A stretch of DNA of 52,482 bases, from the NCBI GenBank assembly GCA_051453625.1, contig JBOZIK010000001.1:131124396-131176877 (forward strand). The letters run 5' to 3'. The translations under genes and the position numbers were made by a program. Below, one piece after another: positions 11,740 through 22,156 of this stretch (position 1 is the stretch's first letter; the number at the start of each line of letters is the position of its first letter). The stretch is from Welwitschia mirabilis. Its lineage: Eukaryota > Gnetophyta > Gnetopsida > Welwitschiales. A model generated the notes under the pieces. That model made no database searches and was not told the origin of the DNA. It saw only the letters and a program-made list of their open reading frames with translations.

Positions 11740-12860
11740 TTTACTACTAATCTGCTTAGTCTTTTAAATTGATTTATGCTATCACTTCTAGATTTAGACA
11801 TATGATTTGTAGCCCCAGAGGGGCTAAATAAGGGATTGATTCTAGTAACATGAGCATAAGATTTTTTTACTAAACATTTGCCATCCTTCATCTATATCAG
11901 TATCCTTGTTGAGAGATTTAGAATTTTGAGAAGTTGCTTAATTATCCTCTTAACTAGCAGTGTGAACTTCTTTTGTAGATTTTTGAGAAAATTTCCCTTT
12001 ATTCGTGTTTTTATTATTAACTTTGTTTACCTTGGAATCGATTGGTTCTTGAGTGGTATGAAAGTCATGATTTTCTTCTTAAGAAGTTTTGAGATTTTCC
12101 TTCATAAGCTTAGATTGATGGAGTTTATTGGCTACTTTTTCTCCTAAAATTATATCTACTTCCATCTTAGCTAGGAGTTTAGGATAATATGCCCTCACAT
12201 GGTCAAGCTCTTTTCAATAGTAATAGTAGTTTGAAATAGTTAAATAAGTAATTTTTTGGAGAATAATAGCTCCATCTACTGATAATTGTATGGCCTATGA
12301 TAGTAGTTTATTTAGATCAATAGAGACACAAATTTTCTTTATAGGTCGAGCTTGTAATCTTATAAAGTTATCCATTCTAATAACATGCCCAATTTTAGCA
12401 GCTAAAACATCAACATGTGGAAGAAAATTAACTAGAAGATTTGGTAATTTGATCCAAATGGGAATGGTGCTTTTAGCAGCTTTTTCTAGATCGAAGCCTT
12501 TAAACTATGGCTACAAAATAAGATATCTTCCTCATATATTCCAAATAGGTTGTTATTTTATCTAATCCGCCATTTCTTTAGATTCAAAACTGGAAAGAAA
12601 GAAACCTTCGGTCATATTGAAGATCACAGAGACTCTAATGTTCTTACTAACCCAATTTTTCTGAATCCAATCATCAAGAATGGAGAAGGAAGAAATTTTG
12701 CTAGTGAAGAAAATGATAGCATAAAGCTGTTCAAAGGTGGAAACGGTTTTGTTGAAAAGATCTTAAGGGAACTCTAAATGTACAATAACATAATCATCTT
12801 TTAGATCCATATTGTTATTTGCTTCTACTAACATTGAGTTAATAGGAATCTCATCCATTT
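11740..12860 (-). pseudogene. LINE ORF1 (DUF4283 / zinc-knuckle type) remnant
   Basis: The minus strand reads PLRSFQQNRFH at about 12770, then LDDWIQKNW, NMTEGFFLSSFESKEMAD, STIPIWIKLPNLLVNFLPHV (about 12400-12460), IGHVIRMDNFIRLQARPIKK (about 12340) and ICVSIDLNKLLS. This is the DUF4283 pattern (variants of WVRLPNLPLxxW ... CVEIDLxKPL) of plant LINE ORF1, an RNA-binding, gag-like protein. The following zinc knuckle is ruined: YYYYxKELDHVRAYYPK keeps the histidine but has lost cysteines. A Lys/Glu-rich tail runs to about 11740. Its position directly 5' of the endonuclease confirms the element order. Confidence 0.75.
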
Positions 12861-12873
12861 CTACTTTTGTTTC

Positions 12874-13341
12874 TTAGAAGAAGCATTTAAATTTAATGAA
12901 GTTGGTATAAGTGAGGACATTCAAAAGAAAGAGAGATAAATATAAAAAATAAAAGAAATTTTCTGAAAAAAATGCAAGGCCATTGCATGCAGGGGTTTCA
13001 CAGAGGAGTAACATGCATGCATAAAATTTCATCAAAAAACTGTCAATGGCTTCACATGCAAGATCATCACTCAAGAAAACTGATACTGCGCACTTGAAAA
13101 TAAGGTGAAAACTAGAGAAATTTAAAACTACTTGAAAAACCATGCAATAATATGCTTGATGTGCTAAAGAAACAATAAAAAAGGTTTCACCACTCAGGTC
13201 CAACGTGTTTTTAATGCGTTGCCTGCACAACGATAAGCTAGAGAACCACGCGTCACTGCACAACATGATGAGAAGTCTTTTAAAAAATTTAAACACCATC
13301 ACACAGAAAGCAAAACCCCCTTTATAACTCTTTATATGCAA
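12874..13341 (-). other. Open 155-codon frame in the LINE 5' region
   Basis: An uninterrupted minus-strand frame of 155 codons (start MHIKSYKGGFAFCVMVFKFF) precedes ORF1. It is rich in hydrophobic residues and Cys and has no recognised motif. It shows no similarity to ORF1 or ORF2 and sits where a LINE 5' untranslated region is expected. An open frame this long is unusual among the heavily interrupted frames around it, but I do not recognise a protein and consider it more likely 5' UTR than gene. Confidence 0.3.
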
Positions 13342-14181
13342 AGGGGAGATAACAATAACTTAAATTAATCTTTTAAAAATAGGGATGAGGATGACCATTC
13401 ATTAGATGATGATATTAAAGTATTAGATAATATTCCTTGCATCCATTTATTACTAGATAATTCAGATGAATAATCCATTAATAAATAATCTAAAAATTAT
13501 TTAATCAATGATTAAGATGATGTTTACATTTCTCTTGATGACCTTTTTGATGCATCCAATAACGTAGAGAATGAAAGCCATACTCTACAAGATAAGGAAA
13601 ATATAGTAAAAAACAATGATTAGAAAAGTGAAGAAACAACCCAACAAAATAGCAATAAAGACAATCATGAAGAAAATAACCATAATAAAGGACTATAGAG
13701 ATTTATTCAAACTTCATATAGAATAGACTTATTCATTATGCTCATACTTCTATTTCCTTTTCATCTATGCCTTCGTGTATAACTTCAAATCACATCTTTC
13801 CTTCCACCTCTACTTCTACTTCTACATTACCTTATGATCTTCATAATGATAATATTTCTTTACCTCATCCATTTGAATCTTCATGTAATTTTCAAAACCA
13901 CCTTTCTTTTCTTGAGTTTCATGAAACTCATAATTTTGAAAAGTTTATTACTACTATCTCTCACTTTCTTATTTTTAAAAAGCCATGTGACATCAAAGTA
14001 ACATCCTTTCCTTTTATACCAAGTTCATTTTACCTTGTGTTTTTAATGATTACCCTTTCCAAAAGTATGACTTGGAATATTTTGGACTTTAAATTAGGAT
14101 AGACCTTATTCTCTTGATTCAAATCCATGCTTAGAATTAAATTTTAAAGAGCTTCTTATGTATGTTAAGTTAATCACTCAC
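13342..14181 (+). other. Decayed coding-like sequence, left half (interrupted by the Athila-like insertion)
   Basis: The plus strand has an acidic, Asn/Asp-rich stretch (DEDDHSLDDDIKVLDNIPCI from 13385), Ser/Thr-rich text around 13767-13850, and a frame ending NPCLELNFKELLMYVKLITH at 14181. The same frame resumes after the inserted retrotransposon at 22157 once the duplicated target CTCAC is counted once. The function is not recognised. It could be internal coding sequence of the older copy of the same retrotransposon family or an unrelated decayed gene. Confidence 0.4.
14177..14181. repeat. Target-site duplication CTCAC, left
   Basis: CTCAC immediately precedes the 5' LTR (14182) and is repeated exactly at 22157-22161 immediately after the 3' LTR. 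Five-base duplications are the norm for Ty3/gypsy integrases. Confidence 0.9.
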
Positions 14182-15249
14182 TGTTGCACTATCAATTTAT
14201 GGTTACTTGATGGGATTTTATGAGTTTTTTACAAGACTTTTTTATAAGTTTAGGTGAAATTTTGAGGATTTTGGAGATACAAGAGGAAATCTTAGAAAAG
14301 TATGATTCTTATCCAAATTTGAGGCATTAAGGAACTTTCTGATGCATAGAGCTTTGGAGAAGAATTATTGATAAAAATGCTGGTTTCTCCTCAAGAAAAT
14401 AACCAAAGAAGACTGTCGTCTCCTTCGTCATTCCCACGACAGGCAGGATGATGACCACTGATGTGGATTACTGAGTCATCATTTTGAAAATAATTTATAA
14501 TATTCTATCATTCCCTATGCCGTCCAGACAATATCCCATATGGTACTAACATGTAACTGACTCTGATAACGACCGATAACTGTTTCATCCATTTCTGAGT
14601 AATTTATGAGTGTGCCTAGTGACATCTATCATTTGTCCTTTTCTGCTATATTTTCTTATAAATAAGTCCTTCTTTGCCTCTCCTTCTCATCTTCATTGCA
14701 TCATAAATCCTTGTGATAGGAGGTCAAAGGGCAGGAGATTCATCTGCATGTATTGTAGAAAGACGTGCACTTGGTGGAGGGCTGTGTATCCTTCATTGAG
14801 ACTTGGCTATTTTTTAACATAGATTTTATTACTCTTTTAATATAAAACTTAGTTTTCTTTTATGTTTGCATCTTAGGTTTTATGATTACCTTTATGGTTT
14901 ATGATTGCTCTTGGTCTGGTAATAATTTCTTAGGTGACATAGATCATCAAGGGCAGCCTTTGTTAAGGATGAAAGTAAGTAGAGTTGAGGTTATTTTTAC
15001 ATTACATATTAGTTTAGATTGCATATTGCATTTTTCATTGTACTTTTATTTCTTGCATTATTATTATTTTTTGGTTCCTAGTTTCATTTGTAAATCAACC
15101 TAAGTCTCATCTCATAGAATTCAATGAGATACAACATTTGGGTCTACTCTTGCTCATACTAGTGTATTGTATTGTGTAAGATATCTATTTTCGTTAGAAA
15201 TGATAGGATATCTTTGAATGCAAAACTTGTACAAATACACACTGCAACA
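14182..15249 (+). repeat. 5' LTR of the Athila-like element
   Basis: 1068 bp, TGTTGC...GCAACA. Matches the 3' LTR along its length, with shared blocks such as GGATTTTGGAGATACAAGAG and AGGAGGTC(A/G)AAGGG. It contains a TATAAATA promoter box at 14657 and the hairpin motif GTCATTCCCACGAC at 14427-14440. Confidence 0.92.
14657..14664 (+). promoter_or_regulatory. TATA box of the 5' LTR
   Basis: TATAAATA at this site is conserved in the 3' LTR at 21561-21568, and the older LTR has TATACATAA near 25148. Position in the LTR and conservation fit the U3 promoter that drives element transcription. Confidence 0.7.
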
Positions 15250-15252
15250 TCT

Positions 15253-15270
15253 TAGCGCCATTTCCGGGGA
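15253..15270 (+). other. Primer binding site, tRNA-Asp type
   Basis: TAGCGCCATTTCCGGGGA lies three bases after the 5' LTR. It matches 15 of 18 positions of the primer site TGGCGCCGTTGCCGGGGA that is complementary to the tRNA-Asp 3' end and is used by Athila-group elements. Three substitutions reflect decay. Confidence 0.8.
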
Positions 15271-15959
15271 AGGCTATTGAGGAGTACAAGGATTGTTGTC
15301 ATTAAGATAAGTATATCAGACCTCTTTTTAGTTATTTGTTTATGCTGTGTTGTATTTTATTAAGAGCTATAGGTCTTCTATGTGCAGTTTTTTAGTTTCG
15401 ATTTTCTATAAAAAATGAGTGGTCATCCCCTTTGTCATCCCCATGACATCTAGGATGACATTGTGCTATTTTTACTTTCGATTTTATTTTTGGATTGTAA
15501 TTTTTTAAAAATAAATGAGTTTCTATCATCTTCTATGATGTCCAGATAACCAGGTAGATGACAGTGTGTGTCTTCCCTTCTGTCGTTCACATGACAGATA
15601 GGATGATAGTCTGTTATTTTTTGATCTATTTTCTATTATTTGCTATTTGCAGGAGCTGTGATAGGGTCAACATAGAGAAGATATATTTAAGAAAAAAGCT
15701 ACTAATAGAAAAGAACATCAAATAAGGGCTGGTGGATATAGAAAACAAATTGGAAAAGAAAGTTCTAGATGCACTCAAAGCTCCTTTTGAATTTATTATT
15801 TCTGAGTCAAATTTTCTTGACAAAAACTCTATAGAAGGAGAGAACCAATTTACAATGTTGAGTACCTCCCATAAGCAAAAATAAGTCGTAGGATCTTCTA
15901 CCCCTAATGCAAACCTTACCCTTAGAGAATTATTAGCCAATAAAAAAAGTGAAATTCAA
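15271..15959 (+). other. 5' leader of the Athila-like element
   Basis: Untranslated leader with two copies of the hairpin motif (GTCATCCCCATGAC at 15434-15447, GTCGTTCACATGAC at 15582-15595), each followed by GGATGA. The second half becomes gag-like coding, Lys/Glu-rich on the plus strand. The long minus-strand frame 15626-15940 is not considered a gene. Confidence 0.55.
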
Positions 15960-17120
15960 ACACCTTTTGACCTACCCTCAGGAGATGTTGTTGAACTTAA
16001 AAATTTACATGCCTATCCAACTTTTAGTGGAGAAAATGATAAGGATGCCTTTCAACACATTGAAGACATTGAATGACTTATCCTCACCTTGGAAAATGGG
16101 TAAAAAAAATATCAAATAGAACATATATGGTAATAATTCTCATGACATTAAATGGTAGAAAAACTTTAATTAAAAACCATACCCCGTAAAAGCTTAAAAA
16201 CATGGGATCAAATCCAAGAAACCTTTGTAAAAAGATTCATGAGTGAAGAAACCATGAAAAAAATAAAAAAAGAGATAATAAACTTTCAACAAAAATCAAA
16301 TGAAGATTATTCCTCTACTTATGAATGTTTCTCTATAGCAGTCCACTCTAATCCAATAGCTTCCTTTTCAAGAGTAGAATTAGACCATTTTTATAATGGA
16401 ATAAATCCCCACACAAAACAACTTATAGATGTCTCTTGTGGTGAAAACCTCATAAACCTTACATTAGAAGATGCCTGGAAAAAATTAGAAGAACTTGTAG
16501 GGTTAATCAAACCAGGTCAACACCTAAAGAAAATCAAATGGTAGGTTAATGAATTAAAGACCTAAAAGAGATGAAACAACAAAAAGAGGTAGAATCCAAT
16601 CCTACAAATCCCATAAAAGATTTTATAACAATCTTGGAGAAGTATGTGGAAATGATCTTAGATGCTAAAGCCATAACCAAAAAAAATGCAAACTTGTGAC
16701 TTATGTAAAGATAATTATCATATCACTAAAAGTTATCCTCTTTTGCTAACATACAAAGAAAGAATTCGATAAGAATTTTGTGCTTTCAATCAACCATCTC
16801 AAAACTTCCATCAAGCACAACCAAAGTTGAACACTTATTTTCAAAATAATTCTCAACCTTTTATAAATTAATTCAAAACATAAACTAACCACCAAGTTCA
16901 TCCAACTACCAAAATTTAAATGAGCTAATCACAAACCTTGTCGATGAAATAAGAAGATCAAGAGAAGAAACAAATGCCAAATTTATAAAACAAAATGCTA
17001 ATATGGAAAAAATAGTAAACATCCTTCAATAAACAATGCTAGTAAACTAAAGACCTCAAGGAACTTTAGCAATACAACTTTTATCAAACCCAAATGAACT
17101 AAGAAAAGATTGTAAGGTTA
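15960..17120 (+). pseudogene. gag pseudogene (Retrotrans_gag, Athila type)
   Basis: Plus-strand blocks in order: LKNLHAYPTFSGENDKDAF (about 15995-16050), then the central capsid part with an intact piece at 16239-16544 (KIKKEIINFQQKSNEDYSST, FYNGINPHTKQLIDVSCGEN, LEDAWKKLEELVGLI). These correspond to the Athila gag signature FxQ...ESxxEAWERF...FYxGLxxxTRxxIDAAxGG. A zinc knuckle CDLCKDNYHITKSYP follows (16695-16740), with the last cysteine replaced by serine, and then a Gln/Asn-rich tail. The protein packages element RNA in virus-like particles. Stops at several points (for example near 16077 and 16545) inactivate it. Confidence 0.82.
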
Positions 17121-17263
17121 TGACAAGAAGTAAATAAGAAATAAACCCTTCTTCATGTGAAACTTTCACCTCCCAGAATAACTTTAGAAACAATGAAGAA
17201 GAAGAATAAGAGGATATTAAAATATTATAAGATTATAACTTTCCTTGTCTTGGCAAAAAGAAA

Positions 17264-18060
17264 AAGAAAAATCCTCCTCAACAAACCACCCCGTGGATGG
17301 ATAGGCTTAATAACAATTCAACTTTCAATGATCATTTAAAANNNNNNNNNNNNNNNNNNNNNNNNNNNNNNNNNNNNNNNNNNNNNNNNNNNNNNNNNNN
17401 NNNNNNNNNNNNNNNNNNNNNNNNNNNNNNNNNNNNNNNNNNNNNNNNNNNNNNNNNNNNNNNNNNNNNNNNNNNNNNNNNNNNNNNNNNNNNNNNNNNN
17501 NNNNNNNNNNNNNNNNNNNNNNNNNNNNNNNNNNNNNNNNNNNNNNNNNNNNNNNNNNNNNNNNNNNNNNNNNNNNNNNNNNNNNNNNNNNNNNNNNNNN
17601 NNNNNNNNNNNNNNNNNNNNNNNNNNNNNNNNNNNNNNNNNNNNNNNNNNNNNNNNNNNNNNNNNNNNNNNNNNNNNNNNNNNNNNNNNNNNNNNNNNNN
17701 NNNNNNNNNNNNNNNNNNNNNNNNNNNNNNNNNNNNNNNNNNNNNNNNNNNNNNNNNNNNNNNNNNNNNNNNNNNNNNNNNNNNNNNNNNNNNNNNNNNN
17801 NNNNNNNNNNNNNNNNNNNNNNNNNNNNNNNNNNNNNNNNNNNNNNNNNNNNNNNNNNNNNNNNNNNNNNNNNNNNNNNNNNNNNNNNNNNNNNNNNNNN
17901 NNNNNNNNNNNNNNNNNNNNNNNNNNNNNNNNNNNNNNNNNNNNNNNNNNNNNNNNNNNNNNNNNNNNNNNNNNNNNNNNNNAAAGAAAAATACTTCCCA
18001 ACAAACCACCCCTTGGATGGATAGGCTTAATAACAATTCAACTTTCAATGATCATTTAAA
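17264..18060. repeat. 78-bp direct repeat flanking an N-gap
   Basis: 17264-17341 and 17983-18060 are near identical (AAAGAAAAAT... to ...GATCATTTAAA) and lie exactly against the two edges of the N-run, offset by 720 bases (ATG at 17297 and 18017). The two contig ends therefore carry the same sequence: either a true repeat with period 720 bp, or one locus present on both contig ends. A few mismatches (e.g. CCGTGG versus CCTTGG) separate them. Confidence 0.9.
17342..17982. other. Assembly gap, 641 N
   Basis: The run of 641 N (a non-round, estimated size) lies between gag and protease of the Athila-like element. Long frames drawn across it are artefacts. Confidence 0.98.
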
Positions 18061-18162
18061 AGCCTTGATGAAAAATATGAGCATAAACTTTATTAAGTTT
18101 TATAGGAAAACCTAGGATACTCAAAATTATGAAAATACCTAATAAGAAGAAAATATAAACAA

Positions 18163-18676
18163 GTGATCCCTAGCAAGATCTTTTTTGCTCAATCCCTCAT
18201 GAATTTAGTGTTACAAAAATCACCCAAATTTAAAGATCCAGGAGTAGCAATGATGAATGTTACTATGGAGGAAAACAAAAAGATTAGGAAATCCTTAATT
18301 GACATTGGAGCAAGTGTTAATATTATGTCACTTCACATTTGTAAGAGACTTGGTTTAGAGGATAGAATAGAGCCTACTCTAGTTGTCTTAGAATTAGCAG
18401 AGAGGCATTATTATAGATTTGGCAATACAAATTGAAGATCCTTTCTAACCCATAGATGTCATCATGATAGAAGTTGAGCATAACAGAGGATACCCATTAC
18501 TTCTAGGTAGAGCATTTTATGCAATAGCTTACTGCATCATTGATATAAGAGCAGGAACAATGAAATGTCACTTTGCAAATAAAATGTCTACCATTAGAGT
18601 CTTTGATGTAGCTAAGAAAGATTTAGGTAATGATTTAAACATTGAAGATAACGTCAAACCAACTTTATTCCTATAA
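18163..18676 (+). pseudogene. Aspartic protease remnant of the Athila-like element
   Basis: Two adjacent plus-strand frames: 18163-18435 with VTMEENKKIRKSLIDIGASV (catalytic motif DIGAS at 18301-18315, equivalent to the family DLGAS) and SLHICKRLGLEDRIEPTLVV; then after a frameshift 18464-18676 with YPLLLGRAFYAIAYCIID, the ILGRPFL...ALID block of Athila proteases. The domain matures the gag-pol polyprotein. One frameshift near 18435 breaks it. It is the last recognisable enzymatic domain before the 3' region. Confidence 0.82.
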
Positions 18677-21084
18677 CATCACCCACTTGAAGAAAGAGAG
18701 TTAAAATCAAATGAACATGTGATTTGTGATGACTAACTTAAGAATAAAGAAGAAATGAAACTTTTAGAGTGTAAGAAAGTCTAAATTTTCAAGAAAGATT
18801 ATAAGGAAGATTGTCCATTACATAAGCCAAAAACTGAAAATTATAATTTGAATGAGAAAAATGTTTTTAATGGATTTGAATATAAGTTTCTTTGTGATAC
18901 TCAAAATAAAAATTTTTCATTCTATAAAAATATTTTACCAAAGCTACCATTTCGCTCCTCTTTAACTTCAAAAATTTATGCTTTGATGTGACATCATAGA
19001 GTGCTCTCCATTACTTCTCGCTTCATCCAATTGATTTTTGAAAATAATTGCACGTCTCTTATTTTTTGTCAATTGGTAAATTTTTGGTTTAGACCTTATT
19101 TCCCTAAAAATCTTGAGATCAAAATAAATCCTTAATTTTCCCTTCTTTTCTTTCCAATAAAAGTGTGCTTTAGATTTAAAAAAGAATAAAATTTATTTGC
19201 ATTGCTATTTTCTTTTCAGTTTTCTGTTTTGAGAGTCTCTGTTTTCATTTTCTATTTTCAGTTTTTATTTTTGTTTGCATTTTCTGTTTTCTTTTTCTAT
19301 CATAATAATTTGTCATCTCGCCTATCATTCCCATGACAAGGTGGATAAAAGTTAGCTTTCTTGAGTTTTTTATATTTCTAATAAATTTTTGTAATTTTTT
19401 TGTTTATCTGTCTCTGTCGTCCTCTCTATCGTTTTCTATTTTAAAAAAATACATTTTTATGAATCTGTTGAGATTTTTGGCTTGATTGCTTGAGAATTGT
19501 AGAAAGTAAATGGGCAAAAATTGGAATTACACAAGTAAACCATCTAAATTTTCTATTAGCTTTTTCCTTTGAAAGATTATTATGGCATTACTTAATCATC
19601 TTTCAAACATGATTTATGTATTTATTTCTATGACTAGTCTTTTAACTTGGGCATTTTAGTGGTAAGATTAGTTTCACCAATCTTAAGACATTCACACATC
19701 CATGAACTTCAATTGAAGTAAGATGCTTTATTTTTTATGTTTTTCTTAATGATGAAAACATTTTAGATTATTTAAGAGTGTCCTTTTCTGTCTTAAACTT
19801 ATGACTTTCACTTTTGTCTTTTAAAGTGTTTGGTCATGTGGAATGTTATTCTGTTTTATATATATTAAAAAAAAGAGTGAAATAAATACCATAATATTTT
19901 TTATTTGTGCTATCTCAAAAACATGATCATCATGATGTCCTACCACAAGTACATCGGGGAAAATATTTCCAAGAGGAGCCTTTACTAGTATAATATGGTA
20001 GTTGTGGGAACTCCACTGGGAGGTTAGTTGGCCATGCTTCATGGGTCCTTACTTCTTTGACTATGGTTGCACTCCCCTCATCATGGATAATAAAGTTGTA
20101 TTTAAACTTTGAGGATATGGGATCAGTGGTATTCTTGGTATCATTAGAAGCATTGCTTGTTTCCTAGACTCCTAGTCTTTCTACATGATCATTTCATTTC
20201 TTGAGATTTGGTTGTTTGTTTTAAGATGATAGTAGGAGAGTTCATTTTTGAGAAATTCTTTGATCCGATCATTCATGGTTTAAAGCATGTTTACTCTAGC
20301 ATCATCATAATTACCGCCTTATCGAATAGAATTTTTTGTACATTAAGTCATGCATTTTTCACATCAAGTAATGTTATAATTTCTTTTATGAAAATTTGCT
20401 AGGTTAAAATATCAGATTGGTAAGCTATCTTTTGTTTATGTTATCTTATGCCCATTGTTCTTATTTTCTTTTGTAGTTTTGTTAGTTATTTTGAAGTCAT
20501 TACTATATTTTCTTAGCATGTTCTCTTTTTTTAAGTTTTAAATAAAAGATAATTTTAAATAAGTGTTTTCTCAATAAATTTGTATTTTATTTTTCTTCAA
20601 ATTTTTAGTGTTGTAAGCGCTTCTTATGTTCTTTTTATGATGAAACATTTTTATTGTTCACTCTTTTCTTTACTTGCCAGAATATTTCATAAATCTATAT
20701 TTTTCAAATCTGACATTACTCATCTTTGCACTTTATTTTAAAAATTATCCTCATTCTCACCATTATTTACTTCCCTTCTCACTTTTATTTACTTTCTTTG
20801 CTTTATTTTCCAATATGGAATGTATTTCTTTTTCTTTTAGGGAAGGGGGGGAGGGCAGAGACCCATTTTCATGGCTTATTTTCAAAATTTTTTAAGTTAA
20901 ATAAGATCTTTTATAAGATAAAATTTTCAAAATTTTCATAGACATTATGCATTCCTTGTCATTTATCTATGTGACGTGTTTTATGAGCCTGTGTTATAAC
21001 TTCCAAATTTATCTTTTTAAAAATAAATTAGCTCGCAATTATGATTTTTCCTCCTAGTTTTTTATCAGGAACTAACAAAGACCA
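18677..21084 (+). other. 3' region of the Athila-like element without RT or integrase core
   Basis: After a short Lys/Glu-rich stretch (18677-18940) comes long AT-rich sequence. A phrase near 19430-19545 (VEIFGLIA ... KVNGQKLE) resembles the end of Athila integrase (GAVEI...FKVNGQRLKP). From about 18940 onward the region is collinear with 22600-24665 of the older copy. A minus-strand frame at 19821-20042 has a counterpart at 23404-23601. A purine-rich G run lies at 20839-20861. Confidence 0.65.
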
Positions 21085-21096
21085 AGTGAGGGGCTA
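21085..21096 (+). other. Polypurine tract before the 3' LTR
   Basis: AGTGAGGGGCTA directly precedes TGTTGC of the 3' LTR; the older copy has AGTGGAGGGCTA at the matching place (24668-24679). The preceding box AGGAACTAACAAAGAC is identical in both. This is the expected site of plus-strand DNA priming. Confidence 0.7.
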
Positions 21097-22156
21097 TGTT
21101 GCACTGCCAATTTATGGTTATTTGATGGGGTTTTATGAATTGTTTTGCAAGACTTTTATACAGGTTTAGTTACAATTCTGAGGATTTTGGAGATACAAGA
21201 GGAAATCTCATAAAGTTGTAATTCTTATTCGAAGTTGATGCATTAAAGGCACTTTCTGATGCACAGAGCTTTGGATAAGGATTATTGATAAAAATGTTGG
21301 TTTATCCTCAAGAAAATAACTAAAGAAAATAGTCGTCCCCTTCATCATCCCCACGACAGACACGACAACAACTACTGAGTTATCATTTTAAGAATATTTT
21401 ATAATGTACTATCATCTCCTATGTTTTCTAGACGACATCTTGAATGACACTGATATGTAACTGACTCTGACAATGGCCCATAATCATTTCGTCCATTTCT
21501 AAGTCATTTATAAGCATGCCTAGCCATACCTACCGTTTGTTATTTTCTGCTATATTTACTTATAAATAAGTTCTTCTTTGCCTCTCCTTCTCATCTTCGT
21601 TACGCCAGAAATCCTCATGATAGGAGGTCGAAGGGTGGGAGATCCATCTGCATGTGTTAAAGAAAGATGTGAACTTGGTAGAGGGATATGTATCCTCTAT
21701 TGAGACCCTACTATTTTTTAACTCAGATGTTGTTAGCCTTTTAATATAAAACTTGGTTTTCTTTTCATGTTTTCATCTTAGGTATTCTAATTAACCTTAT
21801 GGTTTATGATCGTTCTTGATCACTTAACAATTTCTTGGGTGATATAGATCATTAAGGGTAGTCTTTGTTAAGGCTGAACACAAGTAGAGTTAGGGTTATT
21901 TTTGCATTTCATGTTAGTTTAGATTGCATATTGCATTTGGCATTGTACTTTTGTTTCTTGCATTATTATCTATTTTTGTTTCCTTGTTTCATTTGCAAAG
22001 CAACTTAAGTCTCATCTCATAGACTTCAATGAAATACAACATTTTGGGTCTACTCCCACTCATACTAGTGTGTTGTATCGTGTAAGATACCTATTTTGGC
22101 TATAAATGATAAGATCTCTTTGAATGTAAAAACTTGCATAAATACACACCGCAACA
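21097..22156 (+). repeat. 3' LTR of the Athila-like element
   Basis: 1060 bp, TGTTGC...GCAACA, partner of 14182-15249. TATAAATA at 21561-21568; hairpin-type motif ATCATCCCCACGAC at 21344-21357. The right target duplication CTCAC follows at 22157-22161. Confidence 0.92.

Larger units (their letters stand above)
14182..22156 (+). mobile_element. Complete Athila-like Ty3/gypsy element, non-autonomous (gag + protease only)
   Basis: Two direct LTRs (14182-15249 and 21097-22156) begin TGTTGC and end GCAACA and are flanked by CTCAC target duplications. A primer site resembling the tRNA-Asp type used by Athila elements follows the 5' LTR. Internal order: leader, gag (about 15960-17110), assembly gap, aspartic protease (18163-18676), then a long 3' region ending in a polypurine tract. 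Only about 250 bases separate the protease end from sequence equivalent to the 3' end of integrase (19430-19545), so RT, RNase H and the integrase core are absent; the gap lies before the protease and would not hold them. The copy must have been mobilised in trans. The LTRs differ at many sites (by eye about 85% alike in the first 120 bases), so the insertion is old. Confidence 0.9.

Noticed and set aside
13767-14102. A stand-alone 111-codon gene
   Set aside because: It is one frame of a longer decayed stretch cut by the retrotransposon. The frame that continues past the insertion is a different one.
17297-18115. Long frames on both strands through the N-run
   Set aside because: They are mostly N. 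Only the short flanks are real sequence.
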